From contig PLET01000093.1 of assembly GCA_003137095.1 (NCBI GenBank), positions 1-52,503 of the forward strand: a DNA stretch of 52,503 nt, written 5' to 3'. Position numbers and translations under genes: made by a program. This DNA comes from Gammaproteobacteria bacterium. Lineage in GTDB: Bacteria > Pseudomonadota > Gammaproteobacteria > Steroidobacterales > Steroidobacteraceae. Positions 28,237 to 37,345 of the stretch are shown piece after piece; the stretch's first letter is position 1; each line of letters begins with the position of its first letter. Under the pieces are notes generated by a model, which saw only the letters and a list, made by a program, of their open reading frames with translations, did not search any database and was not told where the DNA came from.

Positions 28237-29523
28237 ATGAAAGTCCGCAAGAACAGGCGATCCGCGCCTAAAAACGCATTTTACGCCCAATCCGGCGGGG
28301 TCTCAGCGGTGATCAACGCGTCGGCCTGCGGCGTCCTGGAGACCGCACGCAGGCATCGGGACAAAATAGCCAGGGTGTACGCCGGGCGCCACGGCATCAT
28401 CGGCGCCCTCACCGAGGATCTGATCGATACCAGCCGCGAGAGCGCCGCCACCATCCGCGGACTGCGCCACACCCCCGGCGGCGCCTTCGGCTCGGCGCGC
28501 TACAAGCTGGCCGCCATCGATGAGAATCGCGCCCGCTACGAGCGGCTGATCGAGGTGTTCCGTGCGCATGACATCGGCTATTTCTTCTACAACGGCGGCA
28601 ACGATTCCATGGACACGGCCCAGAAGGTGTCCGAGTTCGGCGCATCCCTCGGGCATTCGCTGGTCTGCATCGGCATACCGAAGACCGTCGACAACGATCT
28701 GGCGGTGACCGATTGCTGTCCGGGGTTCGGCTCGGCGGCCAAGTACATCGCCGTCTCGACGCGCGAAGCGGCCCTCGACGTGATCTCGATGGCGCGCACC
28801 TCGACCAAGGTGTTCGTGCTCGAGGTGATGGGGCGCCATGCCGGCTGGCTGGCCGCGGCCGCCGGTCTGGCGGGCGAGAAGCCCGGTGATGCGCCGCATG
28901 CCATTCTGTTCCCGGAAATCGTGTTCGAGCGGGAAAAATTTCTGGCGCGGGTCAAGACCTACGTCGAGCGGTACGGCTATTGCGTCGTGGTGGTTTCCGA
29001 AGGGGTGCGCGATGCGGCCGGCCGCTTTCTCGCCGAAGCCGGCACCAGGGACGCCTTCGGTCATTCCCAGCTCGGCGGCGTCGGGCCGGTTGTGGCGCAG
29101 ATGACGCGCGACGCCCTGGGCTACAAGTTTCACTGGGCCGTCGCCGATTATCTGCAGCGTTCGGCACGCCACATCGCCTCCCAGGTCGACGTCGAGCAGG
29201 CTTACGCCGTGGGCGCAGCGGCGGTCGAATTCGCCGTCCAGGGCAAGACGGCAGTCATGCCCATCATCGTCAGAAAATCCGCCAAGCCCTATCGTTGGAG
29301 CATCGGCGAGGCGCCGCTCGGCAAGATCGCCAATGCCGAAAGGAAGGTGCCCCGCAGTTTCATCACCGCGGACGGCTTTGGCATCACCGCGGCCTGCCGC
29401 AGTTATCTGTCGCCGCTGATCGGCGGGGAGGCCTACCCGCCCTACCGCAACGGCCTGCCCGACTATGTGCGCATCAAGGGCATCGGCGTACCACGGCGTC
29501 TGCGCGAGCCATTTGTGGTATAG
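28237..29523 (+). CDS. pfp: pyrophosphate-dependent 6-phosphofructokinase
   Basis: Reversibly phosphorylates fructose 6-phosphate with PPi. 428 residues from ATG 28237 (a GTG at 28225 would add four). Two positions decide the donor. The first loop reads GGNDS (120-124) with Asp where ATP enzymes have Gly. The second reads PKTVDND (148-154) with Lys where ATP enzymes have Gly; both block ATP. MGRHAGW is the fructose-phosphate site. The Mg-binding Asp of GGD is Asn here, which I believe is common in this PPi subgroup. hppA follows 77 bp downstream on the same strand, a pairing described in methanotrophs. Confidence 0.92.
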   Translation: MKVRKNRRSAPKNAFYAQSGGVSAVINASACGVLETARRHRDKIARVYAGRHGIIGALTEDLIDTSRESAATIRGLRHTPGGAFGSARYKLAAIDENRARYERLIEVFRAHDIGYFFYNGGNDSMDTAQKVSEFGASLGHSLVCIGIPKTVDNDLAVTDCCPGFGSAAKYIAVSTREAALDVISMARTSTKVFVLEVMGRHAGWLAAAAGLAGEKPGDAPHAILFPEIVFEREKFLARVKTYVERYGYCVVVVSEGVRDAAGRFLAEAGTRDAFGHSQLGGVGPVVAQMTRDALGYKFHWAVADYLQRSARHIASQVDVEQAYAVGAAAVEFAVQGKTAVMPIIVRKSAKPYRWSIGEAPLGKIANAERKVPRSFITADGFGITAACRSYLSPLIGGEAYPPYRNGLPDYVRIKGIGVPRRLREPFVV

Positions 29524-29539
29524 TCCCCTGGAATAATAT
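29512..29539 (+). promoter_or_regulatory. candidate promoter for hppA
   Basis: TTTGTG (29512-29517), a 16-bp spacer and TAATAT (29534-29539) lie at the end of pfp and the start of an unusually AT-rich stretch (29530-29570) in an otherwise GC-rich region. Alternative registers shift by one base. It would give hppA its own start in addition to read-through from pfp. Confidence 0.35.
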
Positions 29540-29568
29540 TCATATTTTTCAATAACATAACATAAACA

Positions 29569-29586
29569 TTGTCCCCGGGGGGACAA
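29569..29586. promoter_or_regulatory. perfect 8-bp inverted repeat upstream of hppA
   Basis: TTGTCCCC and GGGGACAA are separated by two G residues, a perfect dyad 14 bp before the hppA start codon. It could be an operator. It could also be, in RNA, a TTGTCC/GGACAA hairpin with a six-base loop just ahead of the ribosome site. The regulator is unknown. Confidence 0.5.
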
Positions 29587-29600
29587 ATGGAGACGCTCCA

Positions 29601-31652
29601 ATGACTTTCGAATCGGCGCTGTGGCTGGCGATTTCGGCCGGCGTGGTGGCAATACTGTACGGGCTCATCTCGGTGCGCTGGATCCTCGCGCAGCCCGCCG
29701 GCAATGCCCGCATGCAGGAAATCGCGGCGGCAATCCAGGCAGGCGCACGCGCCTATCTGAACCGTCAGTACACGACCATCGCCGGCGTCGGCGCGATCCT
29801 GTTCGTGGCGCTCGGCCTGTCGCTCGGGTGGGCGACCGCGGGCGGATTCGCGGTCGGCGCCATCCTCTCCGGTTCCGCCGGCTACATCGGCATGTTTATC
29901 TCGGTGCGCGCCAACGTGCGCACCGCGCAGGCGGCGCACGCCGGCATCAATGCCGCCCTCCAGGTCGCCTTCCGCGGCGGTGCCATCACCGGCATGCTGG
30001 TGGTCGGCCTGGGGCTGCTCGGCGTCGCCGGGTACTACTGGTTGATGCTGCGCATGCTGGGCGATTCGGAAGCCGCGCTGCGTTCGCTGGTCGGCCTCGC
30101 CTTCGGCGGCTCGTTGATCTCCATTTTCGCGCGATTGGGCGGCGGCATCTTCACCAAGGGTGCCGATGTCGGCGCCGATCTGGTCGGCAAGGTGGAAGCG
30201 GGCATTCCAGAGGATGATCCGCGCAATCCCGCCGTGATCGCCGACAATGTCGGCGACAACGTGGGCGACTGCGCCGGCATGGCCGCCGACCTGTTCGAGA
30301 CCTATGCCGTCACCCTGGTCGCCACCATGCTGCTCGGCGGCCTGGTGATGACCGACCTCGGCGAGCGCGCGGTGATGTACCCGCTGGTGCTCGGCGCCAT
30401 TTCCATCGTGTCCTCGATCGTCGGCACGTTTTTCGTGTCCGCCAAGCCGGGCGGCAAGATCATGAATGCCCTCTACAAGGGCGTGATCGTCTCTGCCGTC
30501 ATTTCCGCGGCGGCGTTTTACGGGGTCTCGAAGGTCATCATGGGCGACCATGCCATGGCCATGTGGCTGTGCACGCTGGTGGGCCTGACCCTGACGGCGG
30601 CGATGATCGTAATCACCGAGTACTACACGGCCACCGAGTACGGACCCGTGCAGCACGTCGCGGCCGCATCGCAGACCGGACACGCCACCAACATCATCGC
30701 CGGACTCGGTGTATCGATGAAGGCCTGCGCGCTGCCGGTGATCGCGGTCACCCTGAGCATCTGGGCCTCGTTTCAGCTCGCCGGCCTGTACGGCATCGCC
30801 ATCGCCGCCACCGCCATGCTGTCGATGACCGGTATGATCGTGGCGCTGGACGCCTATGGCCCGATCACCGACAACGCCGGCGGCATCGCCGAGATGGCGG
30901 GCCTGGAGAAGAAGGTGCGCGACGTCACCGATCCTCTCGATGCAGTGGGCAACACCACCAAGGCCGTCACCAAGGGCTATGCCATCGGCTCCGCAGGACT
31001 CGCCGCGCTGGTGCTGTTCGCCGACTACACGCACAAGCTCAGCGAGGTTTTGGGACACGCGACCAGCTTCGATCTGTCGAATCCGGCGGTGATCATCGGT
31101 CTGTTCATCGGCGGCCTGGTGCCCTATCTGTTCGCCGCCATGGCCATGGAGGCAGTGGGACGCGCGGCCGGCGCCGTGGTAAACGAAGTGCGCCGCCAGT
31201 TCCGCGAGATTCCCGGCATCATGGAGGGCACTGCCAAGCCCGATTATTCGCGCGCCGTCGACATGCTCACCAAGGCCGCAATCAAGGAGATGATCATACC
31301 GTCGCTGTTGCCGATCCTCGTGCCGATCGTGCTGGTGTTCGTCGTCAACCTGTTGATGGGACCGGGCTCCGGTGTGCAGGCACTCGGCGGCCTGCTCATC
31401 GGCACCATCGTCACCGGCCTGTTCGTCGCCATTTCCATGACCACCGGAGGCGGGGCGTGGGATAACGCCAAGAAATTCATCGAGGAGGGGAATTTCGGCG
31501 GCAAGGGCTCCGACGCGCACAAGGCGGCGGTCACCGGCGACACGGTCGGCGATCCCTACAAGGATACCGCCGGTCCGGCCATCAATCCTTTGATCAAGAT
31601 CATCAACATCGTGGCGCTGCTGTTGGTGCCGATTCTCGGCAGGATGATGTGA
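29601..31652 (+). CDS. hppA: K+-independent membrane-bound proton-translocating pyrophosphatase
   Basis: Couples PPi hydrolysis to proton export (or PPi synthesis in reverse). 683 residues with about 16 membrane helices. The PPi-binding segment [20 protein letters not shown] and [19 protein letters not shown] are canonical. The sequence [17 protein letters not shown] places Lys454 at the position that is Ala in potassium-dependent enzymes, so this is the K+-independent subclass. It is encoded just after PPi-phosphofructokinase, so it can recycle or supply PPi for that enzyme. Confidence 0.96.
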   Translation: MTFESALWLAISAGVVAILYGLISVRWILAQPAGNARMQEIAAAIQAGARAYLNRQYTTIAGVGAILFVALGLSLGWATAGGFAVGAILSGSAGYIGMFISVRANVRTAQAAHAGINAALQVAFRGGAITGMLVVGLGLLGVAGYYWLMLRMLGDSEAALRSLVGLAFGGSLISIFARLGGGIFTKGADVGADLVGKVEAGIPEDDPRNPAVIADNVGDNVGDCAGMAADLFETYAVTLVATMLLGGLVMTDLGERAVMYPLVLGAISIVSSIVGTFFVSAKPGGKIMNALYKGVIVSAVISAAAFYGVSKVIMGDHAMAMWLCTLVGLTLTAAMIVITEYYTATEYGPVQHVAAASQTGHATNIIAGLGVSMKACALPVIAVTLSIWASFQLAGLYGIAIAATAMLSMTGMIVALDAYGPITDNAGGIAEMAGLEKKVRDVTDPLDAVGNTTKAVTKGYAIGSAGLAALVLFADYTHKLSEVLGHATSFDLSNPAVIIGLFIGGLVPYLFAAMAMEAVGRAAGAVVNEVRRQFREIPGIMEGTAKPDYSRAVDMLTKAAIKEMIIPSLLPILVPIVLVFVVNLLMGPGSGVQALGGLLIGTIVTGLFVAISMTTGGGAWDNAKKFIEEGNFGGKGSDAHKAAVTGDTVGDPYKDTAGPAINPLIKIINIVALLLVPILGRMM

Positions 31653-31709
31653 CCGGCGGCGCGGCCGGGTGCCGGCGGGAGCGGTGGCCCGTTGGCGGGT
31701 GGTCGGTGG

Positions 31710-32693
31710 TCAGATGTCGAAGTAGATCGCGTCCGGATCCGCCGCCCCGTCGCGGCTGGCCACGCGCAGCTCCGGCTCCTTAAGGGACACTCGCGAGCGC
31801 GGCGGAACGCTGTGCGCTAGGAACACCGAGCCGCCGATGACGCTGTGGTCGCCGACTACGGTGTTGCCGCCGAGAATGGTGGCATTGGCGTACAGCGTCG
31901 CGCCGTCCTCCACCGTCGGATGGCGCTTGCGGCCGCGGATGATGTGTCCGCTCGCATCGCGCGGCAGCGACAGGGCCCCCAGCGTGACCCCCTGGTAGAG
32001 CTTGACGCCCGCGCCGATCTCGGTGGTCTCGCCGATGACCACGCCGGTCGCGTGATCGATGAAGAATGCCGGGCCGATCTTGGCGCCGGGATGGATGTCG
32101 CAGCCGGTCTTCGAATGCGCCCACTCGGTCATGATGCGCGCCATCATCGGCACGCCCAGGCCGTGCAGCGCATGCGCGATGCGATAGACGCTCACGGCGA
32201 GCAGTCCGGGATACGCGATGATCACCTCATCGAGGTTGGTGGCGGCGGGGTCGCCCTCGAGCGCCGCCTGCGCGTCGCGCACCAGCAGGGCGCGAATCTC
32301 CGGCAGCCGCCCGAGAAAGATCTCCGTCAGCTCGCGGGCGCGCGGCGCGCATTCGCCGAGCCGCATTTGGGTCCGCTCCTGCGGCAGGTCCTGCCGCTCC
32401 CGGCCGTAGCACAGGCAATGCTCGATCTCACGCTCGATTTTCACCGCCAGCAGGCCCACGATCTGGCTCACGTGCTCGCCGAGATTGTCGCGGTTCAGAT
32501 CACGCCGGCCGAAGTAGCCCGGGTACATCAGGTCGAGCACCAGGTTCAACACCTCGACGATGGCCTCGCGCGACGGCAGATATTGCTTCGCGATGTGCAG
32601 CCCCCTTGGATCGGATTGATAGCTGCCGAGCAGATCGAGCGTCAGCTGCTCGAGCGGGGAGGTCTTTGGCTGCATGCCGGCGGCGGCGTTCAT
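31710..32693 (-). CDS. cysE: serine O-acetyltransferase
   Basis: Makes O-acetylserine from serine and acetyl-CoA for cysteine synthesis. 327 residues. The N-terminal helical domain is long (about 1-190). A left-handed beta-helix of hexapeptide repeats follows, with HSKTGCDIHPGAKIG, FIDHATGVVIGET and GVTLGALSL, then a C-terminal tail ending DPDAIYFDI. The long N-terminal domain resembles the larger EpsC-type enzymes. The ATG at 32693 is 5 bp after the cysK stop, so the two are cotranscribed; the upstream extension of the frame is the shadow of cysK. Confidence 0.92.
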   Translation of the reverse strand: MNAAAGMQPKTSPLEQLTLDLLGSYQSDPRGLHIAKQYLPSREAIVEVLNLVLDLMYPGYFGRRDLNRDNLGEHVSQIVGLLAVKIEREIEHCLCYGRERQDLPQERTQMRLGECAPRARELTEIFLGRLPEIRALLVRDAQAALEGDPAATNLDEVIIAYPGLLAVSVYRIAHALHGLGVPMMARIMTEWAHSKTGCDIHPGAKIGPAFFIDHATGVVIGETTEIGAGVKLYQGVTLGALSLPRDASGHIIRGRKRHPTVEDGATLYANATILGGNTVVGDHSVIGGSVFLAHSVPPRSRVSLKEPELRVASRDGAADPDAIYFDI

Positions 32694-32698
32694 GGGCG

Positions 32699-33682
32699 TC
32701 AGGCGACCGCCTGCATCTTTTCGACCTCGTCGAAAAGTCCGTCGAACAGCGGTCCGCTCAAATAGCGCTCGCCGGCATCGGGCAGGATCACCACGATGAT
32801 CTTGCCGGCCTGCGCGGGCTCGCGTGCCAGGCGCAGCGCGGCCACCATGGCGGCACCGCATGAAATGCCGCACAGGATTCCCTCCTCGCGCGCCAGGCGC
32901 CGCGCCATGGCGATGGCTTCGTCATTGGAGACCTGTTCGACCCGGTCCACCAGCGGCAGCTCCAGATTCTTCGGGATGAAGCCCGCGCCGATGCCCTGGA
33001 TCTTGTGGGGGCTGGGCGCGAGCGGCTGCCCGGCCAGGGTCTGGCTGATCACGGGCGAGTGCGTCGGTTCAACCGCGACGGTTAGAATCTTCCGGCCGCG
33101 CGTTCCCTTGATGTAGCGCGACACGCCGGTGATGGTCCCGCCGGTGCCCACGCCGGCGACGAACACGTCGACCTTGCCGTCGGTGTCCTCCCAGATCTCC
33201 GGACCGGTGGTTTTTTCGTGCACGGCGGGATTGGCCGGATTGTCGAATTGCCGCATCAGCAGATATTTCTTCGGATCGGCGGCGGCGAGTTCCTCGGCCT
33301 TGGCAATGGCGCCCTTCATGCCCTTCGCGCCCGGCGTCAGCACCAACTTGGCACCGAAGGCGATCAGCACCTTGCGCCGCTCCATGCTCATGGTCTCCGG
33401 CATGGTGAGAACGCATTCATAACCGCGCGAGGCCGCTGCAAAGGCCAGCGCGATGCCGGTGTTGCCGCTGGTCGCCTCGACGATGGCCATGCCGGGCTTG
33501 AGCGCACCACGCTCCTCCGCGTCCCAGACCATGGCCGATCCGATCCGGCACTTGACCGAATAGGCCGGATTGCGCCCCTCGATCTTGGCGAGAACGGTGG
33601 CTGCCGCACCGGCTCCGAGGCGGTTGATCCGCACCAGCGGCGTTCTGCCTATCGAACGGGTGTTGTCTTCGAATATATGCAT
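32699..33682 (-). CDS. cysK: cysteine synthase A (O-acetylserine sulfhydrylase)
   Basis: PLP enzyme that joins O-acetylserine and sulfide. 327 residues. The PLP lysine is Lys44 in [11 protein letters not shown]. The substrate loop [16 protein letters not shown] and the phosphate-binding [16 protein letters not shown] are intact. The C-terminal cysE binding pocket is expected, and cysE is the next gene, consistent with a cysteine synthase complex. Confidence 0.95.
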   Translation of the reverse strand: MHIFEDNTRSIGRTPLVRINRLGAGAAATVLAKIEGRNPAYSVKCRIGSAMVWDAEERGALKPGMAIVEATSGNTGIALAFAAASRGYECVLTMPETMSMERRKVLIAFGAKLVLTPGAKGMKGAIAKAEELAAADPKKYLLMRQFDNPANPAVHEKTTGPEIWEDTDGKVDVFVAGVGTGGTITGVSRYIKGTRGRKILTVAVEPTHSPVISQTLAGQPLAPSPHKIQGIGAGFIPKNLELPLVDRVEQVSNDEAIAMARRLAREEGILCGISCGAAMVAALRLAREPAQAGKIIVVILPDAGERYLSGPLFDGLFDEVEKMQAVA

Positions 33683-33759
33683 GCTGCACCTCGTCGCGAC
33701 TCATGGGTGTTCACTGCGCGATTTTCCCCTGAACCGGGTCCGGAACACCATAGCAGTTT

Positions 33760-33788
33760 GTTATATGGATCTGTCCCTGGGTTATAAA
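33760..33788 (-). promoter_or_regulatory. candidate sigma-70 promoter for cysK-cysE
   Basis: Read on the minus strand, TTTATA (33788-33783), a 17-bp spacer and TATAAC (33765-33760) lie in the 123-bp gap between the upstream GGDEF gene and cysK. Four of six and five of six consensus bases match. The leader to the cysK ATG would be about 70 bases. Confidence 0.4.
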
Positions 33789-33805
33789 GGTCCGCCGGAC
33801 TGCTG

Positions 33806-36115
33806 CTATGCGGTCCCCGGGGTGATCGACAGGGGTTTGGGCCGTCCGATGGCGAAACCCTGGACGAAATCGATGCCCATGCTCCGCACGGTGTCGAGCG
33901 AAACCTGGTCCTCGACGTGCTCCGCGACCACGCGGAAGTTCAGGCTGCGCGACAACTCGATCATGGCCGACACCATGGCCTGGTTGACCGAATCGGCCGC
34001 CAGGTTGCGGATGAAGGAACCGTCTATTTTCATGTAATCCATGGGCAGCGTCTTCAGCGTCGTGAACGAGCTCAAGCCGCTGCCGAAGTCGTCCAGCGCG
34101 AATTCGCAGCCCATGCCGTGCAACACCTCGATGAACCGGCGGGCATGATCCAGATTCGCCACCACCGAGCTTTCCGTCACCTCGAAGCAGATGTCGGCGG
34201 GAATCGCGCCGGTGTGATCGAAGCACTCCACCACGAACTCCAGGAACTCCGCATCTCCCAGCGTCTGTCCGGCGATGTTGATCGCGACGCTGCGCCCCTT
34301 GGGCAGCTTCAGGCCGCCGCGGCCGAGGGCCGACAGCACCGCCTGCACCACCCAGCGGTCGATCAGCGACATCAACCGGTAGCGCTCCGCGGCGCGCAGG
34401 AACTCCCCAGACGGGGCGGCCGGCTGGCCCCCCTCCGCGACCAGGCGCACGAACACCTCGATGGCCGGACCGCTCACACCGCCGCTCTGCGCATGCACGA
34501 TGGGCTGGTAATAGAGCTCGAATTTGTCGTCCCGCAGCGCAGCCTGGATCCGCTGCAGCCATTGGATTTCGCCGCGGTGCCGGGCATTCGCCTCCTCGCG
34601 CGCCGAATACACGTGCACATGGATGCCGCCCTGCTTCTTCGCCACGTAACAGGCGGAATCCGCGGAGCCGAGGATATCCTCGATGTTGCCGCTGTCTCGG
34701 CCGATCTCCACCAGCCCGACGCTCACCCCGATGTTGAAGATCCGGTCCTTCCACACGAAACGGAAATCGCTGACCGAGCGCACCACGTCGTCGGCGATCT
34801 GCCGCGCCTTCTCGAGCGGACAGCCCACCAGCAGCAGCGCGAATTCGTCGCCGCCGATGCGGCCGACGGTGTCCGAGTCGCGGACCGCGTCCTTGATGAG
34901 GGTCGCCACCTCGCGCAGCATGTTGTCGCCGGCCGTGTGGCCGCAGGTGTCGTTGACCGCCTTGAAGCGGTCGAGGTCCAGATAGCACAGCGCGTGCATC
35001 ACGTCGCCGGCCTGCGCGGAATCGAGGGCTTCCTGCAGGCGGCGCTCGAATTCGCGGCGGTTCACCAGCCCGGTGAGCGCATCGTGGCTCGCCTGGTAAG
35101 TCATCTGGCGCGTGATGCCGCGCAATTCGCTGGTGTCGTGCAGCACCAGCACCACGCCTGCGGCCTGCTCGCCGTCGCTGCGCAGAGGCGACACGCTGAT
35201 CTCGACGGAATGTTCCGCGCCGCCGCCGGCCGGCACCAGCACGGCGCGCCGGCCCATACTCACCCGGCCGCCGGTGGCGAGCGCCTTGCGCACCGGATCG
35301 CCGAGGGAGCGGCGGTCCGCCTCGTCGATCAGCGTGGCCACGTCTGAGAAGGTCTTGCCGACCACCTGATCGAAGCCCTGACCGAGCAGCAGTTCCGCGG
35401 CGTTATTGAGGTAATCGATGCGGCCGTCGGCATTGACCGTGAGCACGCTCTCGCCCATGGCATCGAGCGTGATCATCGAGCGCGGCCTCGCGGAGACGGT
35501 CGCGGTGACCGGCGCCGGCAGCATTTCCAGGGCGGTCAGCAGCAGCGCCGCTTCACCGGCGCTGTCGATGACGGTGCTCGACAGTTCGACCCGGGTGACC
35601 TGGTCCTGCGCGCCGAGCAATTCGACTTCATAGCGCTCGGCAGCCGGTTCGCCCGCCAGGCGCCGGCGCAGATTCTGGTCGACCAGTTCGACGTATTCCG
35701 GCGCGACGAAATTCGACAGCGGCCTGCCGATCACCGCGTCCGCGGTGGTGCCGAGCAGCGTCAGGAACCGCGAGTTGGCGAACAGGATCCCCTCGCGATG
35801 CACCAGCACCGCGTCGTGCACCGCCTCCACCAGTCGCTGGAACAGCATCTCGCGATCCTGCAGCCGTGAGCCGCGCAGCTGGAGGTTCTCCAGCAGATGA
35901 TTGACCGCCGAGCCCAGCCGGCCGAGCGCTTCCGGTCGGCCATCGAGGCGGATGCGCCCCGGGCCGTTCCCCTTGCTGTGCGATAGCAGCCACACTTGCT
36001 CGGAGAAATCCTTGACCGCACGATCCTGACGCTGCTTCCAGACGAGCAAAATGATCAATCCCACCGCCAGAATGGCCGAGGTGATCACCCATAAATCGCC
36101 GGACGACAGGATCAA
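33806..36115 (-). CDS. membrane PAS-PAS-GGDEF-EAL cyclic-di-GMP protein
   Basis: A 769-residue signalling protein: a membrane anchor (8-27), PAS-like regions (about 90-195 and 215-330), GGDEF (421-425) with an inhibitory-site RDSD (412-415), and an EAL domain. The diguanylate cyclase site is intact. The EAL motif reads EVF (553-555); its Glu and the downstream FEVTES, LDDFGSG, MKIDGSF and QGFAIGRP motifs are kept, so phosphodiesterase activity is possible. The start is a TTG with GAGG six bases before it; no ATG or GTG is available upstream, and a later start would cut the anchor. Confidence 0.9.
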   Translation of the reverse strand: MILSSGDLWVITSAILAVGLIILLVWKQRQDRAVKDFSEQVWLLSHSKGNGPGRIRLDGRPEALGRLGSAVNHLLENLQLRGSRLQDREMLFQRLVEAVHDAVLVHREGILFANSRFLTLLGTTADAVIGRPLSNFVAPEYVELVDQNLRRRLAGEPAAERYEVELLGAQDQVTRVELSSTVIDSAGEAALLLTALEMLPAPVTATVSARPRSMITLDAMGESVLTVNADGRIDYLNNAAELLLGQGFDQVVGKTFSDVATLIDEADRRSLGDPVRKALATGGRVSMGRRAVLVPAGGGAEHSVEISVSPLRSDGEQAAGVVLVLHDTSELRGITRQMTYQASHDALTGLVNRREFERRLQEALDSAQAGDVMHALCYLDLDRFKAVNDTCGHTAGDNMLREVATLIKDAVRDSDTVGRIGGDEFALLLVGCPLEKARQIADDVVRSVSDFRFVWKDRIFNIGVSVGLVEIGRDSGNIEDILGSADSACYVAKKQGGIHVHVYSAREEANARHRGEIQWLQRIQAALRDDKFELYYQPIVHAQSGGVSGPAIEVFVRLVAEGGQPAAPSGEFLRAAERYRLMSLIDRWVVQAVLSALGRGGLKLPKGRSVAINIAGQTLGDAEFLEFVVECFDHTGAIPADICFEVTESSVVANLDHARRFIEVLHGMGCEFALDDFGSGLSSFTTLKTLPMDYMKIDGSFIRNLAADSVNQAMVSAMIELSRSLNFRVVAEHVEDQVSLDTVRSMGIDFVQGFAIGRPKPLSITPGTA

Positions 36116-36224
36116 CGCGAACCTCGGTATCGACGAGTCTCAGCCACGTCAGGTTGTTCATATCCGCTTGCCGCGGGTTCAGCGCGTCGCGAATCATCGT
36201 GAATTGGAGAATAGCGCACGGGCA

Positions 36225-36253
36225 TGGCGTAGCCTGTGGAAATTGACCATAAT
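36225..36253 (+). promoter_or_regulatory. weak candidate promoter for the pcm-like gene
   Basis: TGGCGT (36225-36230), a 17-bp spacer and CATAAT (36248-36253) lie just before the gene. The -35 word is poor and the leader would be only about six bases. Confidence 0.25.
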
Positions 36254-36265
36254 CAACAGCCTTAA

Positions 36266-36934
36266 ATGACCGCCCGGAATACGATGGACACCGTTGCAGC
36301 CCGTCAACAAATGGTCGAACAGCAGATACGCACGTGGGAGGTGCTCGATCCGCGCGTGCTCGACGTGCTCGCGCGCGTGCCGCGTGAAGCATTCGTGCCG
36401 GCCGAGTATACCGAGCTTGCCTTCGCCGATTCGCCCATTCCGATCGGTCTCGGACAATTCATGCTGGCGCCGAAGCTGCAGGGTCGGATATTGCAGTCGT
36501 TGGACATCGATGCGTCCGATCGGGCGCTCGAGATCGGCACGGGCAACGGCTATTTGAGCGCCTGCCTGAGCCTGCTGTGCCGCGAGACTACATCGATCGA
36601 CATCCACCCGCAGTTCACCGCGCTGGCCGCGGCGCGCCTGCCGAGCGTGCCGGAGGCGAAGGTCCGCCTGATCACGCGTGATGCATTCGGCGGCGAGGCC
36701 TTGGGCGAATACGACGCGATCGCCGTTACCGGCTCGATGCCTGTCTACGACCCGCGATTCGAGCGCGCGCTCAAGGTCGGAGGCCGGCTGTTCGCCGTGG
36801 TCGGCGTCGCGCCGGTCATGGACGCGATCCTGGTGCGCCGCATGGGCGGCGATGAGTGGAGCCGCGAGAGTCTGTTCGAAACCGTCATCGACCCCCTGGT
36901 GAACGCCACGGCGGCGCCGGAGTTCGTGTTTTGA
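36266..36934 (+). CDS. protein-L-isoaspartate O-methyltransferase-like protein
   Basis: A 222-residue SAM-dependent methyltransferase of the Pcm family. The SAM motif is ALEIGTGNGYLSACL. The N-terminal MVEQQIRTW and VPREAFVP are typical of the family. Instead of the classical GHNQTISQP loop it has GLGQFMLAPKLQGRIL, the variant seen in the Pcm-like gene that precedes tolC in pseudomonads and xanthomonads. True isoaspartate repair activity is therefore not assured. It overlaps the rhodanese gene by four bases. Confidence 0.82.
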   Translation: MTARNTMDTVAARQQMVEQQIRTWEVLDPRVLDVLARVPREAFVPAEYTELAFADSPIPIGLGQFMLAPKLQGRILQSLDIDASDRALEIGTGNGYLSACLSLLCRETTSIDIHPQFTALAAARLPSVPEAKVRLITRDAFGGEALGEYDAIAVTGSMPVYDPRFERALKVGGRLFAVVGVAPVMDAILVRRMGGDEWSRESLFETVIDPLVNATAAPEFVF

Positions 36935-37257
36935 CCGTCAGGGACATCAGCCCGCGGGATTTTGTGGCACGTCGCGCAAAGGGGGAGGATTTGACCCTGT
37001 TGGACGTGCGCGAGGACTGGGAGATCCAACTCGCCGCCGTGCCCACCGAGGTGCTGCACATACCCATGGGCGAGGTGCCGGGCCGGCTCACGGAACTCGA
37101 TCCGGGCAAGGAGACCGTGGTCATCTGTCGCTCGGGCGGCCGCAGTCTGGAAATCGCGCGTTTCCTGGAGCGCCAGGGTTTCGGCGCGGTCTACAACCTC
37201 GCGGGCGGAATTCTGGCCTGGTCCCGGGACATCGATCCGCGGATTACCCCGTACTGA
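36931..37257 (+). CDS. rhodanese-like sulfurtransferase domain protein
   Basis: A 108-residue single-domain rhodanese. The active-site loop is CRSGGRS after VVI, so the catalytic Cys is present; LLDVREDWE is the conserved upstream motif. The start is inferred as TTG at 36931, overlapping the preceding stop (TTGA); the longer frame upstream lies inside the methyltransferase gene. The physiological sulfur donor is unknown. The context methyltransferase-rhodanese-tolC is conserved in related gammaproteobacteria. Confidence 0.85.
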   Translation: MTVRDISPRDFVARRAKGEDLTLLDVREDWEIQLAAVPTEVLHIPMGEVPGRLTELDPGKETVVICRSGGRSLEIARFLERQGFGAVYNLAGGILAWSRDIDPRITPY

Positions 37258-37297
37258 CCCAGGTTCCCCCCGCTGACGCTGATATGGTCATGTACCA

Positions 37298-37307
37298 CAC
37301 TATAGTG
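37298..37307. promoter_or_regulatory. 10-bp palindrome in the tolC leader
   Basis: CACTATAGTG is a perfect palindrome 38 bp before the tolC ATG. TATAGT inside it is also a fair -10 word on the plus strand. It may be a promoter, an operator or both; no regulator can be named. Confidence 0.35.
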
Positions 37308-37345
37308 GGCTTCCCACAGGACGCCCCCCTCCGGTGGTGCGGCGC

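Noticed and set aside
29463..31520. 685-residue open frame on the minus strand opposite hppA
   Set aside because: The translation is Gly/His/Asp-rich with no hydrophobic or family pattern, and the opposite strand encodes an unmistakable pyrophosphatase.
33711..34988. 425-codon minus-strand frame overlapping the GGDEF-EAL gene
   Set aside because: It is another frame of the same DNA with no recognisable domain; the GGDEF and EAL motifs are in the frame called.
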